NCBI RefSeq assembly: GCF_000420505.1
Contig: NZ_ATVB01000018.1
Location: 1-32,279 of the forward strand
Direction of reading: 5' to 3'
From: Alloscardovia omnicolens DSM 21503
GTDB taxonomy: Bacteria; Actinomycetota; Actinomycetes; Actinomycetales; Bifidobacteriaceae
DNA length: 32,279 bases
Shown here: in pieces, positions 22,280-29,889 of the stretch
Numbering within the stretch: position 1 is the first letter of the stretch
How the letters are laid out: each line of letters starts with the position of its first letter
The notes under the pieces: model-generated
Seen by the model: only the letters and a program-made list of their open reading frames with translations
Told to the model about the DNA's origin: nothing
Databases searched by the model: none
Position numbers and translations under genes: made by a program

Positions 22280-22618
22280 TTGGCAACTTTACCTGGTTTT
22301 TCTTTGGGCTACTTGTCAAGTTTTATCCAGATTTTTATGCGTGGATATGTGAGGCAAGCATATTCCCATGACAGGGACAGGTTTCTTATAGATGAACTTT
22401 CTAAAGCTGGTGTTTTTCCTAATAGTACGCTTGAGCATCTTGCTAAGGTTCATGGTGAGGAAGAGCGTGAATGCGGGCGTTTTACTGATTACGATATTTT
22501 CGTTCTTTTCGCTCATGCAGCTGGATTCGACGATGCTATCCGTTCTTATGTGACGAAGCTATTAGAGGCAGAGACCGCTGATAATAGCAAAGTTCCCAAT
22601 AAGCAACAAAATTTTTAG
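22280..22618 (+). CDS. Early protein of unknown function, paralogue of the next gene
   Basis: The product has 112 residues and begins with TTG two bases after the Cro-like stop; the ribosome site is poor, so translational coupling is likely. FMRGYVRQAYS and GRFTDYDIFVLFAHAAGFDDAI align with FLMRQHVRNFL and SGFTDAEIFMLFGHITNLDSEI in the next gene. The segment FLIDELSKAGVFPNSTLEHLAKV looks like a weak helix-turn-helix. A DNA-binding or early regulatory role is inferred; I do not recognise the family. Confidence 0.68.
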   Translation: MATLPGFSLGYLSSFIQIFMRGYVRQAYSHDRDRFLIDELSKAGVFPNSTLEHLAKVHGEEERECGRFTDYDIFVLFAHAAGFDDAIRSYVTKLLEAETADNSKVPNKQQNF

Positions 22619-22631
22619 AAAGGACAAAATA

Positions 22632-23210
22632 ATGAGTAACGAAAAGCTGAATGATGTTAATGTTATTAAGTTTCTCATGCGTCAACATGTGCGTAACTTT
22701 TTATGGGAGTACTATGGTTCCGCGTATGTTTTGAGCAAAAAGTTTAACATTTCTGCTGACAAGTTTACTACTGTTATTAATGAGAATGATGTGTCAGGTT
22801 TTACTGATGCTGAAATTTTCATGCTCTTTGGTCATATTACGAACCTTGATAGCGAGATCATTGCTCGCGCTAATAAACCTGTTGAAGAAGATGCCGAGAC
22901 TGGCGTTGAAGAATCTCATGATGTGATTGAAGTTCATGTTGAAGAATCTGATGAGAACGGGAAGCTGGATAAGAGCGAGATTGTTCTACAAGCTAGAGAG
23001 CTTTCTGCTCGATTGTGGAACAAGAGTCTTTTGATAGGAGAAGTCGGCATTGCTGACACTCATGATGGTATCGATATCGGTAATGAGAGAGATGTTTATC
23101 TTGTTGAAGATGATGTTTCTAGCAATCGTGTGAAGCGTGCTGTGGAGATTTTTGTTCGTGCTTACTATGCGGGTGCTGCACAGCAAGCACGAGATTTGAA
23201 CGGAATTTAG
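22632..23210 (+). CDS. Early protein with HTH-like start and acidic tail
   Basis: A 192-residue protein behind AGAAAGGAC. The first ~75 residues resemble the preceding protein and look like an XRE-type fold (AYVLSKKFNISADKFTTVINENDVSGFTDAEIFMLFGH). Residues ~78-120 are strongly acidic (EEDAETGVEESHDVIEVHVEESDENG). A C-terminal helical domain contains VKRAVEIFVRAYYAGAAQQ. I do not recognise the family. With its two neighbours it forms a run of three small, probably related regulators. Its stop overlaps the stop of the antisense gene. Confidence 0.7.
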   Translation: MSNEKLNDVNVIKFLMRQHVRNFLWEYYGSAYVLSKKFNISADKFTTVINENDVSGFTDAEIFMLFGHITNLDSEIIARANKPVEEDAETGVEESHDVIEVHVEESDENGKLDKSEIVLQARELSARLWNKSLLIGEVGIADTHDGIDIGNERDVYLVEDDVSSNRVKRAVEIFVRAYYAGAAQQARDLNGI

Positions 23211-23443
23211 TAAGTAGAAAAATGCTGTTGAACATTTGTGATGTCAACAAAAGTCCAAGAGAGTACATTCGTCGTATTCACAGTAATAGTTTTACCGTAC
23301 TTATCGGGGAATGATACTGTTTCTTGACTTTTACAGGCTTTTTCTAGCTCGTTCTGTAATTTTCCACAATCGTAATCATCTTCGAGTACATAGCGTTGAG
23401 GCTTGGTTTGATTAACGATCGTGAAATCGATTCGTATCCGCAT
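23207..23443 (-). CDS. Small antisense-oriented protein in the early operon
   Basis: The protein has 78 residues, unknown. It is the only minus-strand gene in the 8.5-kb early block. The frame is convincing because a perfect AAAGGAGGTG sits 6 nt before ATG and no plus-strand gene fits the same 290 bp. The sequence (MRIRIDFTIVNQTKPQRYVLEDDYDCGKL, ending VLSWTFVDI) suggests a small beta domain. Its stop overlaps that of the upstream plus-strand gene. No promoter is obvious. It could be made from the lysogenic state and reduce early transcription by antisense. Confidence 0.75.
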   Translation of the reverse strand: MRIRIDFTIVNQTKPQRYVLEDDYDCGKLQNELEKACKSQETVSFPDKYGKTITVNTTNVLSWTFVDITNVQQHFSTY

Positions 23444-23503
23444 TATTCACCTCCTTTCATGATTTTTTTACGATTCCAATTTTAGAACGGTTAAGGAGTA
23501 AAT

Positions 23504-23653
23504 ATGACTGAGATTATTGTCACTATTCTTTTCGGTATTCTCACGTTTTTTGTCGCACTTTTCCCTGTTTTCGTTGAACTGCATGTTATGTGGCGTGAAT
23601 GGAAGAAGCGTGTGATAAAGCATTCCAAGCATGGCGAAAAGTTAAGGAATTGA
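23504..23653 (+). CDS. Small single-span membrane protein
   Basis: A 49-residue protein with AAGGAG 6 nt before ATG. MTEIIVTILFGILTFFVALF gives a membrane helix at about residues 4-26, followed by a basic tail (WREWKKRVIKHSKHGEKLRN). Function unknown. It precedes another membrane protein, so both may act at the envelope during early infection. Confidence 0.65.
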   Translation: MTEIIVTILFGILTFFVALFPVFVELHVMWREWKKRVIKHSKHGEKLRN

Positions 23654-23701
23654 TAAATGCCCGCAAGGTAATGCGAGCATCGACCAATAAGGGAAATGAA
23701 T

Positions 23702-23971
23702 ATGAAAAACAATAGTAATACTACCACAATGAGCGACCGTGCACAGCAAACTCAGTTACAATTCGAACGCACAATCATACTGCTCGACACTATTCTCGTA
23801 AGTATCATGTGCATGAGCAGCTTCTTCTATCTCATGTTTGCGAATATGGGTAAGAATCCGCTTGTTAGTTTCTCGTTTTTGCTTGTGTATGTGGTGTCTT
23901 TGGTTGGTCTTGGTTTTTTGTCGTGGGATTTTATTCAAGACTTAACCGCTCATAGTAAGGAGCGGTCATGA
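23702..23971 (+). CDS. Small two-span membrane protein
   Basis: The product has 89 residues from ATG 23702; AAGGGA is 8 nt upstream, while an ATG 6 nt earlier is too close. After a polar Asn/Ser/Gln-rich start there are two hydrophobic helices (about residues 24-45 and 53-77, including PLVSFSFLLVYVVSLVGLGF). The short end is charged. Unknown function. Its TGA overlaps the ATG of the HTH gene (ATGA), indicating coupling. Confidence 0.72.
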   Translation: MKNNSNTTTMSDRAQQTQLQFERTIILLDTILVSIMCMSSFFYLMFANMGKNPLVSFSFLLVYVVSLVGLGFLSWDFIQDLTAHSKERS

Positions 23972-24147
23972 GTCAACCTGTTCGTAAGTTGGTGAAGCTG
24001 AGTGAGGCTGCTCGCCAGTTGGATATGGATGTGCGCACAGTGAAGAGCTTAGCGGTTAAAGGTTATCTACGTTTACGTCAAATTGGGACTCGTTTCTGGG
24101 TTTCACAAAGGAGTATTGATGAATTCTGTGATGGGAAGGGTATGTGA
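23968..24147 (+). CDS. Excisionase-like HTH protein (HTH_17/MerR type)
   Basis: A 59-residue DNA-binding protein with AAGGAG before ATG. VKLSEAARQLDMDVRTVKSLAVKGYLRLRQIGTRFWVSQRSIDEF follows the winged-helix excisionase pattern: L-S-E-A-A, recognition helix T-V-K-S-L, then G-Y-L...I-G-x-R-x-W-V. Such proteins direct excision or regulate transcription. It lies far from the integrase, inside the early operon, between a membrane protein and RusA, overlapping both by 1-4 nt. Either recombination directionality factor or plain regulator. Confidence 0.75.
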   Translation: MSQPVRKLVKLSEAARQLDMDVRTVKSLAVKGYLRLRQIGTRFWVSQRSIDEFCDGKGM

Positions 24148-24593
24148 TGGCTGTTCGCGAGTTTATTGTTTCTGGTCAACCTGTTCCTAAGGCGCGTCCC
24201 CGCGTCTATGGGAAACGAGGGGTAACACCGAAGAAAACTATCGATGCTGAAACGCGGGTACGTGAAGCGTATTTAGCAGGTTATCCTAATTATCCAATTT
24301 TCGAAGGGAACGTTATTCTTCAATGTCGTTTCTTTTTGCAGGATAATCGCCGTGTAGACGTTGATAATTTGTTGAAGCTGGTGCAGGATGCGTTGAATGG
24401 TTTCGCTTTCAAGGATGATAGTCAGATTATACGGGTTATCGCGGCGAAGATTACTCCGTCAAGGCTTGTGGAAGGTGCGTCTGGTCGGCTTCGTAAACGG
24501 CGGGGTGAAGACCCGTTGACTGCGTCGCTTGATGGTGAACCGTATGATCCTCACACGCATGTGGTGGTGATATGTGATGATGCGGACAAGTAA
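24147..24593 (+). CDS. rusA: RusA-type Holliday junction resolvase
   Basis: The product has 148 residues from ATG 24147, overlapping the previous stop (TGATG). It begins REFIVSGQPVPKARPRV, the RusA signature. The acidic site NRRVDVDNLLKLVQDALNG supplies Asp71 and Asp73 with Lys77, and FKDDSQI supplies Asp90/Asp91, matching the catalytic residues known for RusA. It resolves branched DNA made by phage recombination and replication so that it can be packaged. It carries an insertion (SRLVEGASGRLRKRRGEDP) near 105-125. Confidence 0.9.
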   Translation: MAVREFIVSGQPVPKARPRVYGKRGVTPKKTIDAETRVREAYLAGYPNYPIFEGNVILQCRFFLQDNRRVDVDNLLKLVQDALNGFAFKDDSQIIRVIAAKITPSRLVEGASGRLRKRRGEDPLTASLDGEPYDPHTHVVVICDDADK

Positions 24594-24753
24594 ACGTCTC
24601 CTCTTACCGAAGTGTGGTGTGTGTGGTGTGCTTGGTTCGCCGTGTGATATTGAGCAAGCATTGAAAATACTTGACGCACACAAAGAATTGCAGCCGTTGC
24701 ATAAGAATCGCGTGCATGCGCTGCCATTACCTCAAGGTTCTTTCCACTTTTAA
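24580..24753 (+). CDS. Small Cys-containing protein downstream of rusA
   Basis: A 57-residue frame whose ATG lies inside the end of rusA (14-bp overlap) behind a GGTGGTGATAT tract. Three Cys residues cluster near the start (KCGVCG at 12 and 15, SPCD at 22), suggesting a metal site, followed by a helix IEQALKILDAHKE. Unknown function. It fills the space up to the next gene and shares the operon codon style, so it is likely real. Confidence 0.6.
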   Translation: MRTSKRLLLPKCGVCGVLGSPCDIEQALKILDAHKELQPLHKNRVHALPLPQGSFHF

Positions 24754-24775
24754 ATATTATGAAAGGTTATAAATT

Positions 24776-25207
24776 ATGGGTATTCAAGAAACTGTTAAGC
24801 CTGCTGAATCGATTTTAGAACGCGTGCAGGAAGTTGAAAATCTTGCTGATTTAACAGACGAGCAGAAAGACGAGCTCAGTAAGAAGAATTTGTTGATTCT
24901 TGAAGCAAAACGCATAGCACTCTTACAGTCGCGTATTGAGGAATGCCAGACCGAGATTGACCAGATTAAGCAGCGCATTCTTGATACGCATGAGCCTGGC
25001 TCGTATGAAGCTGATGAGCTGACTGTGCAAGTGCGTGAGGGTGCGAAGCGTCTTGATGCGAAGAAGTTCATGAATACTTTCCCAGCTTCGGATAAGCCTG
25101 AGTTTTATGAGTTGAAGCCAGCGTTAAACGTGATTAAAAAGCATATTGCGCCGACGGAGCTTGAGCAATATCAGACAACTTCTAAGCCGAGCGTGATAGT
25201 CAAATGA
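24776..25207 (+). CDS. Hypothetical partner protein of the Cas4-like nuclease
   Basis: The 143-residue protein has a helical, charged centre (LSKKNLLILEAKRIALLQSRIEECQTEIDQIKQRIL, about 35-70) likely to form a coiled coil. The compact C-terminal part contains GAKRLDAKKFMNTFPASDKPEFYELKPALNVIKKHI. Its stop and the next start overlap as ATGA. Similar small proteins next to exonuclease genes in actinophages are often recombination accessories. The role here is inferred from position only. GAAAGG precedes ATG. Confidence 0.7.
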   Translation: MGIQETVKPAESILERVQEVENLADLTDEQKDELSKKNLLILEAKRIALLQSRIEECQTEIDQIKQRILDTHEPGSYEADELTVQVREGAKRLDAKKFMNTFPASDKPEFYELKPALNVIKKHIAPTELEQYQTTSKPSVIVK

Positions 25208-26163
25208 GCAGTGTTAAGGATATTTTGGCGGTTGCTTCTCAGCATGACAACCCTGTCTACAAGCAACAGATTGAAGAAGCTACGTTGTGGCCTGAGATTC
25301 AGCAGATTATCGTGAATAATATTAATTCCGCTCCACGTAGTTTGCAAAAGACTATCGGGCCTAGCGAACTTGGAACTGACTGTGTGCATTGCTTGGCGGC
25401 AAAGCTGGCCGGTTGGAAACAGAATAAATCTGCCGCATGGCTACCATTCATCGGTACGTGTGTGCATGAACACTTCGAACGCTTATTCTCTGAGCTAGCT
25501 AATGCTAAAGGTTTGGATTATAAGGTGGTCACGCGTGGCCCTGCTTACCCTCGTTTCGCGACAGAGAAGCGTGTAGAGGTGGCTACGTTGAATGCGTTGC
25601 GGGAGCCTATGCATGTGCATGGCAGTATCGACCTAGTGGATTTTGAGAATCATGCGACGATTGATTGGAAGATTGTCGGCTCAACCTCATTGAAGAATGC
25701 TAAGGCTAATGGGCCAAGTCAACGATACCGCGTGCAAGCGTCGCTTTATGGTATCGGTCTTGAAAATGAGGGTGTGAAAGTAGAGAAGAATTGTATCTAT
25801 TTTCTTCCGCGTACTTCGATGAATTTGGGTGATATGTATGCGTGGGAGGCGCCTTTCGATCGTGAGCTTGGTGAGTGGGCGCTGTGGCGTGCACAGTGGA
25901 TACTCCAGATTCTTGGGCTTATGGAGATTAATTATCACGATACTGCTATGCGTGACGCTTGGATTAGTAAGCTTCCCCGCTCCGAGAGTCATTGTTTTGA
26001 CTGTTCCACTTGGCCGGATAGTGGGCTTGCCGCACAGTTCAATAATGGTGAGCGCGTAGAGGTTGATAGTGCTTTGCTTGCGCTGGTGGATTTGATTCCT
26101 GCGATTTTTGACCGTGACCAGTATCGGAAGGCTAATCAGCCTGTGCTTAAGCCAGAAGACTAA
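25204..26163 (+). CDS. Cas4/RecB-like PD-(D/E)XK exonuclease with four-Cys cluster
   Basis: The 319-residue protein would process DNA ends for phage recombination. The RecB-nuclease pattern is complete: His88 in TCVHEHFERLF, Asp143 in VHGSIDLVDF, Asp154-x-Lys156 in ATIDWKIVG, and Gln178/Tyr182 in YRVQASLYG. Cys60-x2-Cys63 near the start and Cys264-x2-Cys267 near the end could hold an Fe-S cluster as in Cas4 and AddB. It precedes an SSB-like gene and follows RusA, forming a recombination-replication module. No CRISPR array or other cas gene is present. Confidence 0.85.
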   Translation: MSSVKDILAVASQHDNPVYKQQIEEATLWPEIQQIIVNNINSAPRSLQKTIGPSELGTDCVHCLAAKLAGWKQNKSAAWLPFIGTCVHEHFERLFSELANAKGLDYKVVTRGPAYPRFATEKRVEVATLNALREPMHVHGSIDLVDFENHATIDWKIVGSTSLKNAKANGPSQRYRVQASLYGIGLENEGVKVEKNCIYFLPRTSMNLGDMYAWEAPFDRELGEWALWRAQWILQILGLMEINYHDTAMRDAWISKLPRSESHCFDCSTWPDSGLAAQFNNGERVEVDSALLALVDLIPAIFDRDQYRKANQPVLKPED

Positions 26164-26199
26164 ATAAAAAATCAAAATAATAGGAAAGGAGCATATATT

Positions 26200-26967
26200 A
26201 TGTATGCGAATAATTATAATCAGCCACAGTATGGGCAACAGTCTCAGTCGGCACAGTCTCAGCCGGTGAAGTTGGCGTCTCTTGGTCAGCTCATGAATGG
26301 TGGAGGCGCGAAGAGCTTCTTCACCGGCGATAGTCAACCGGGTGCGGCGGTGGAAGGTGAGATTGTTTCTATTGAGGTTACGCAGGTTAACGTCTTCGGC
26401 ACAAGCCAACCGGATCACTGGCAAGACGGCAAGCCTAAGCAACAGATTCATATTGTTTTGCAAACTCAGCTTCCACCGGTAGACCAAGATGATGATGGTC
26501 GTCGTAGCCTGTGGATTAAGGGTTGGGGTATTCATTTGAAGGCTTTGCGTGATGCGGCTAAGAAGGCTGGCGTGGATGAGCCGCATGTGGGTGACCGTAT
26601 GAGCGCGAAGTTTGTGGGTTTGGGTGAGCGTGGTAAGGCTCCACAGCCGCCTAAAGTGTATGAGTATACGATTACGCCGGCTTCTCAAGCGGCAGTGTCT
26701 AATTTGATGACTGGTGGTGCTTCAGTATCTACATCTGCGCCAGTGTCTTCTACCCCTGTTCCTCAGGTACAGCCAGCAGCACCTGCATCTGCTATTCCTG
26801 CTGCAGCAGCATCGCAGCCTAACGTGAATGATATTAAAGCTTTGCTCAATATAGGTAAGAGTGAGGAAGAAGTCGCAGCGTTAATGAATACGTCTATTGC
26901 TGTCGTACACGCATTAGCGGGCGCTCCTCAAACGCCTGCTGTGGAGCAGGATAGCATCGCATTCTAA
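26200..26967 (+). CDS. Single-stranded DNA-binding-like protein
   Basis: A 255-residue protein behind AAAGGAGC. The first 25 residues are Gln/Ser/Asn-rich. Residues ~25-165 form an OB-like domain (GAAVEGEIVSIEVTQVNVFG, KQQIHIVLQTQLPPVDQDDDGRRSLWIKGWG, GDRMSAKFVGLGER). An Ala/Pro/Ser linker (~175-205) and a small helical domain follow. The last residues, EQDSIAF, resemble the acidic DDDIPF tip by which SSB recruits partners. Its position between nuclease and helicase-primase fits coating of replicating DNA. This is by pattern, not by clear homology. Confidence 0.7.
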   Translation: MYANNYNQPQYGQQSQSAQSQPVKLASLGQLMNGGGAKSFFTGDSQPGAAVEGEIVSIEVTQVNVFGTSQPDHWQDGKPKQQIHIVLQTQLPPVDQDDDGRRSLWIKGWGIHLKALRDAAKKAGVDEPHVGDRMSAKFVGLGERGKAPQPPKVYEYTITPASQAAVSNLMTGGASVSTSAPVSSTPVPQVQPAAPASAIPAAAASQPNVNDIKALLNIGKSEEEVAALMNTSIAVVHALAGAPQTPAVEQDSIAF

Positions 26968-26987
26968 CCCAGTTCCTTCTCACGATG

Positions 26988-27015
26988 GGTAGCGTTATGA
27001 AAACATGACGCTACC
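26988..27015 (+). terminator. Hairpin between SSB-like and helicase-primase genes
   Basis: GGTAGCGT and ACGCTACC form an 8-bp stem, extended by ATG/CAT after one mismatch, with an AAAA loop. A GTTTTT tract comes 17 nt later, too far for a classical terminator. It may attenuate or protect mRNA. Confidence 0.5.
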
Positions 27016-27063
27016 TACTCGCCTCCACCTCGTTTTTCCTGATTTTTTGTTGAAAGCATTGTT

Positions 27064-29394
27064 ATGAAGCAAGAAGGCTTATATCATTTCACGCCAATCC
27101 CTGACGCTCCACAAATGGCAGACCGCGTCTACCGTGAACTGCAAGTAGTGGAATCATTAGGCTTACTCAACTCCGACTACTCATTCACCGACAGGTTGGG
27201 ACGCACCGTGAGTATTCCCGTGAATATTCGTAAGAATAGTGTGAAGCCCATCACCGCTGAGGGCTACTGCAAAGCCGTCTGGGATTACAAGAACGGTGAT
27301 ATGCTGCTGGGGGAGGATGAGAAGACAATCTACGTGCGCGACGTAGACCGCTCAGGAAAAAACGAGCTATTACCTTCATGGCATGCGATTAGTAATTTAG
27401 AAAATGAGTATCATGTGCCAGGTAGGGAGACGTATACGCCGTGGAATGACCAGCTGCGTGTAGAGCTCAGTAAATGTAAAATGCGCGTGAGGCATGGTAT
27501 TAAGTTCACTGACCGCGCCTTCCTCCGCTTCAATGGACAGGTGGTCGATATTGATATTTCGTCACCGTATTTTAATGAGCCTTTCGAAGTAACCATCGAC
27601 GCATACTATGATGAAGATTTGGCTGAGCAAGCACAAACGTTTTTGTATGATGTAACCGAAGATGATAAGAGTGCCGCCAATCTTACGCGCATGTTCGCTA
27701 CACCATTATTGGAGGAATACAAGCATTTAACGTATGTGCTTTACGGTGACGGTGGGAATGGTAAAGGTATTTTGTTGAATACGTTGGCTGCGTCTCTTCC
27801 AGGATTAACCGCGAGCGTTGACTCTCAAAAAATTTTAGGCGGTCGCCGTGGCAACGGTGGCTTCGACACACAACAAGAAACAGGTAAGCTCATTGGTGCG
27901 CTCTGGGCTTTCGACGAGGACGCGGATACGATTACGCCTGACCAGTTGACCGCGTTGAAGAAGATTTCTACTGGCGATAGTATGACTGCGCGCCGTATCC
28001 AAGAAAACGCGGTCAGCTTCACCCCACGTTGTACTTTCATTATCGCGACAAATAATCCTGTGATTACCACGATGTCGAATGCTGCGTTTCGTCGCTTTGT
28101 TTACATTCGTATGAAGGATAATCGTAAACCAGACGATTTTTTGAAGCTCTTGGAATTTCGTAAGGCTTTCGGTGTTGCTCCGTTTCTTATGGTGTCCTGT
28201 ATGTTGTGGATGAGTGAGGGGGATAAACCATTCTATAACGTGAGTATTGGCGCTGCTTCTGATTTGAGTGAGGCTGAACAATGGCTCGTGGATATGATTT
28301 GCGAACAAGGTTATGCGATTTCACGCAATAACCCGTATCCTGTTACAGCGCGTGAGCATAAGAATGCGATAAGCAAACTCGGACTAAAAACAAGCGTAAA
28401 AAAGTTTGGGGGAGCCTCTCTCCGTGTGCTGATTGTCGCGGACGAAAACCGCTTTACACCGTACCGTGATGCATGGCAGAAAGACCAAGAACAATTAGAA
28501 GAAGACTCTAAGCCGGTAGATGTGCCTGAACCGTTAGACGAGATTATCACTGCTGACAGCGTGGGGTTTGATTGTGATTTCGTACCAGCGACCGCCGATA
28601 AGACGGCTTACCATTGGAAGCAACTTGCGGAAGACCCTGATACGGACACGTCTATTATTCCGGGTACCACTGCTTATGGTGTTGTGCCGCGCGAAGGCTA
28701 TATCGTTCTTGATATGGATATGCCAAAAACTGAAGAGGAAGATCCTGGTTGGCAATCCTTGCAACTATCGGTTGGACGTTATGGTTCGCTTAACTTCCCG
28801 AAGACATATCTTGTGCAAACACCATCAGGTGGCATACACGCCTACTATAAGCTCCCCGCTGAACTTACAGGGAATGTGAAGAATCGCGTGATGGTCGGCG
28901 GATACCATATAGACCTGCGTGTAGACGGTAAAGGCTACGTGATTGGTGCTGGGTCACAAACTCATGCTGGAACGTACTCTGTGTGTGACGTGCCTAATGG
29001 TGACAGTATTCCTGAGTTAAGTCTTGCTTTAATACGTTGGCTCGACCAAATGGATTGCATCAGTAAACCTCACGCACAGCAAGCGTATTCTCCCACTCCT
29101 GTGAATACTGCGAGCGCGTTGACCACTACATCTGATTCTCCTTTAGCGCAACTCTTGCAACGAGCCAACAATTACGGTGGTGATGATTCTGAGCCGCCTG
29201 TAGATATGAGCGCCGTTCCGAAAGGTTCAAGAAACCAAGTCTTGCATGATTGGGCTTACGGGCGAGTGGTGAACCATCCTGAGAATATGGAACGTATTTA
29301 CAGTGATTTATGCGAGCGCGCAAGAAAGTCAGGCTTACCAGAGTGTGAAGTGATTGCTATGTGGAAGAGTATTTGCAGGCAGGTAGGAATCTAA
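27064..29394 (+). CDS. Replicative SF3 helicase fused to C-terminal primase-polymerase domain
   Basis: The protein has 776 residues. After a D5-type N-terminal region, residues ~220-350 hold the SF3 helicase: Walker A GDGGNGKG (228-235), Walker B LWAFDED (280-286), sensor FIIATNN (325-331) and arginines at 343-344 (FRRFVYIRM). Residues ~495-660 form an AEP/Prim-Pol domain: GYIVLDMDMP (Asp550, Asp552), QTPSGGIHAYYKLP (His592) and YHIDLRVDGKGYVIGAGS (Asp617). A helical tail follows. In the P4/D5-like proteins I know, primase comes before helicase; here the order is reversed. It would open and prime the phage origin. The ribosome site is weak (GAAAG). Confidence 0.87.
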   Translation: MKQEGLYHFTPIPDAPQMADRVYRELQVVESLGLLNSDYSFTDRLGRTVSIPVNIRKNSVKPITAEGYCKAVWDYKNGDMLLGEDEKTIYVRDVDRSGKNELLPSWHAISNLENEYHVPGRETYTPWNDQLRVELSKCKMRVRHGIKFTDRAFLRFNGQVVDIDISSPYFNEPFEVTIDAYYDEDLAEQAQTFLYDVTEDDKSAANLTRMFATPLLEEYKHLTYVLYGDGGNGKGILLNTLAASLPGLTASVDSQKILGGRRGNGGFDTQQETGKLIGALWAFDEDADTITPDQLTALKKISTGDSMTARRIQENAVSFTPRCTFIIATNNPVITTMSNAAFRRFVYIRMKDNRKPDDFLKLLEFRKAFGVAPFLMVSCMLWMSEGDKPFYNVSIGAASDLSEAEQWLVDMICEQGYAISRNNPYPVTAREHKNAISKLGLKTSVKKFGGASLRVLIVADENRFTPYRDAWQKDQEQLEEDSKPVDVPEPLDEIITADSVGFDCDFVPATADKTAYHWKQLAEDPDTDTSIIPGTTAYGVVPREGYIVLDMDMPKTEEEDPGWQSLQLSVGRYGSLNFPKTYLVQTPSGGIHAYYKLPAELTGNVKNRVMVGGYHIDLRVDGKGYVIGAGSQTHAGTYSVCDVPNGDSIPELSLALIRWLDQMDCISKPHAQQAYSPTPVNTASALTTTSDSPLAQLLQRANNYGGDDSEPPVDMSAVPKGSRNQVLHDWAYGRVVNHPENMERIYSDLCERARKSGLPECEVIAMWKSICRQVGI

Positions 29395-29400
29395 ACGCAT

Positions 29401-29889
29401 ATGACGGTCAATGAGAATAATGATTTTGCGCCCTGGGTACAGCAGATTACAAGTAAACCAAAAATCAGTAGACTATACGCCACCTATTGTATGTGTGGGC
29501 AGCCGATTATCGAATGGCGTGGAAAACCAGTCTGGAGCATTTATGATCAAAAACTTATCCACGGTGAAGACGATTTAACAGTCATGATTATTCTCAACCG
29601 TGCGTGGACGTTGACCAGCGTGCAGGTAGATGGTAATCCAGGTTTCCCTAGTTTGCGTACTGCTGTGTCCACCATGTTGAAGAGGGACTTGTATTATTTG
29701 CCGTTGCATTTTTGTAAGAAGGTGAATCCAAATAGTGTGCCAGCAGACTTTACTTTCCCTGTTAAGAAAGTGGAGACAGCGGATGATGTGTTCGCTTATT
29801 TACCTAAGTCGACTGAGGCTGAGTTAGAAGAATTTAAACGATTATGGTATCCAGCAGACTATAAGGAGGATGCATGGAAACTTTTCTGA
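29401..29889 (+). CDS. Hypothetical early protein
   Basis: The 162-residue protein starts 6 bp after the helicase-primase stop. It has a Cys-x-Cys (YCMCGQPI, 30 and 32) followed by a compact alpha/beta region (GKPVWSIYDQKLIHGEDDLTVMIILNRAW) and an acidic C-terminus. I do not recognise the family. It overlaps the zinc-ribbon protein by 16 bp, so the two are coexpressed. A role near replication or late regulation is inferred from order. Confidence 0.68.
   Translation: MTVNENNDFAPWVQQITSKPKISRLYATYCMCGQPIIEWRGKPVWSIYDQKLIHGEDDLTVMIILNRAWTLTSVQVDGNPGFPSLRTAVSTMLKRDLYYLPLHFCKKVNPNSVPADFTFPVKKVETADDVFAYLPKSTEAELEEFKRLWYPADYKEDAWKLF

Noticed and set aside
25687-26688. 333-codon open frame on the minus strand
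   Set aside because: It is the reverse of the nuclease and SSB-like genes, has no ribosome site, and its Leu/Arg/His/Ile-rich composition is that of an antisense shadow.
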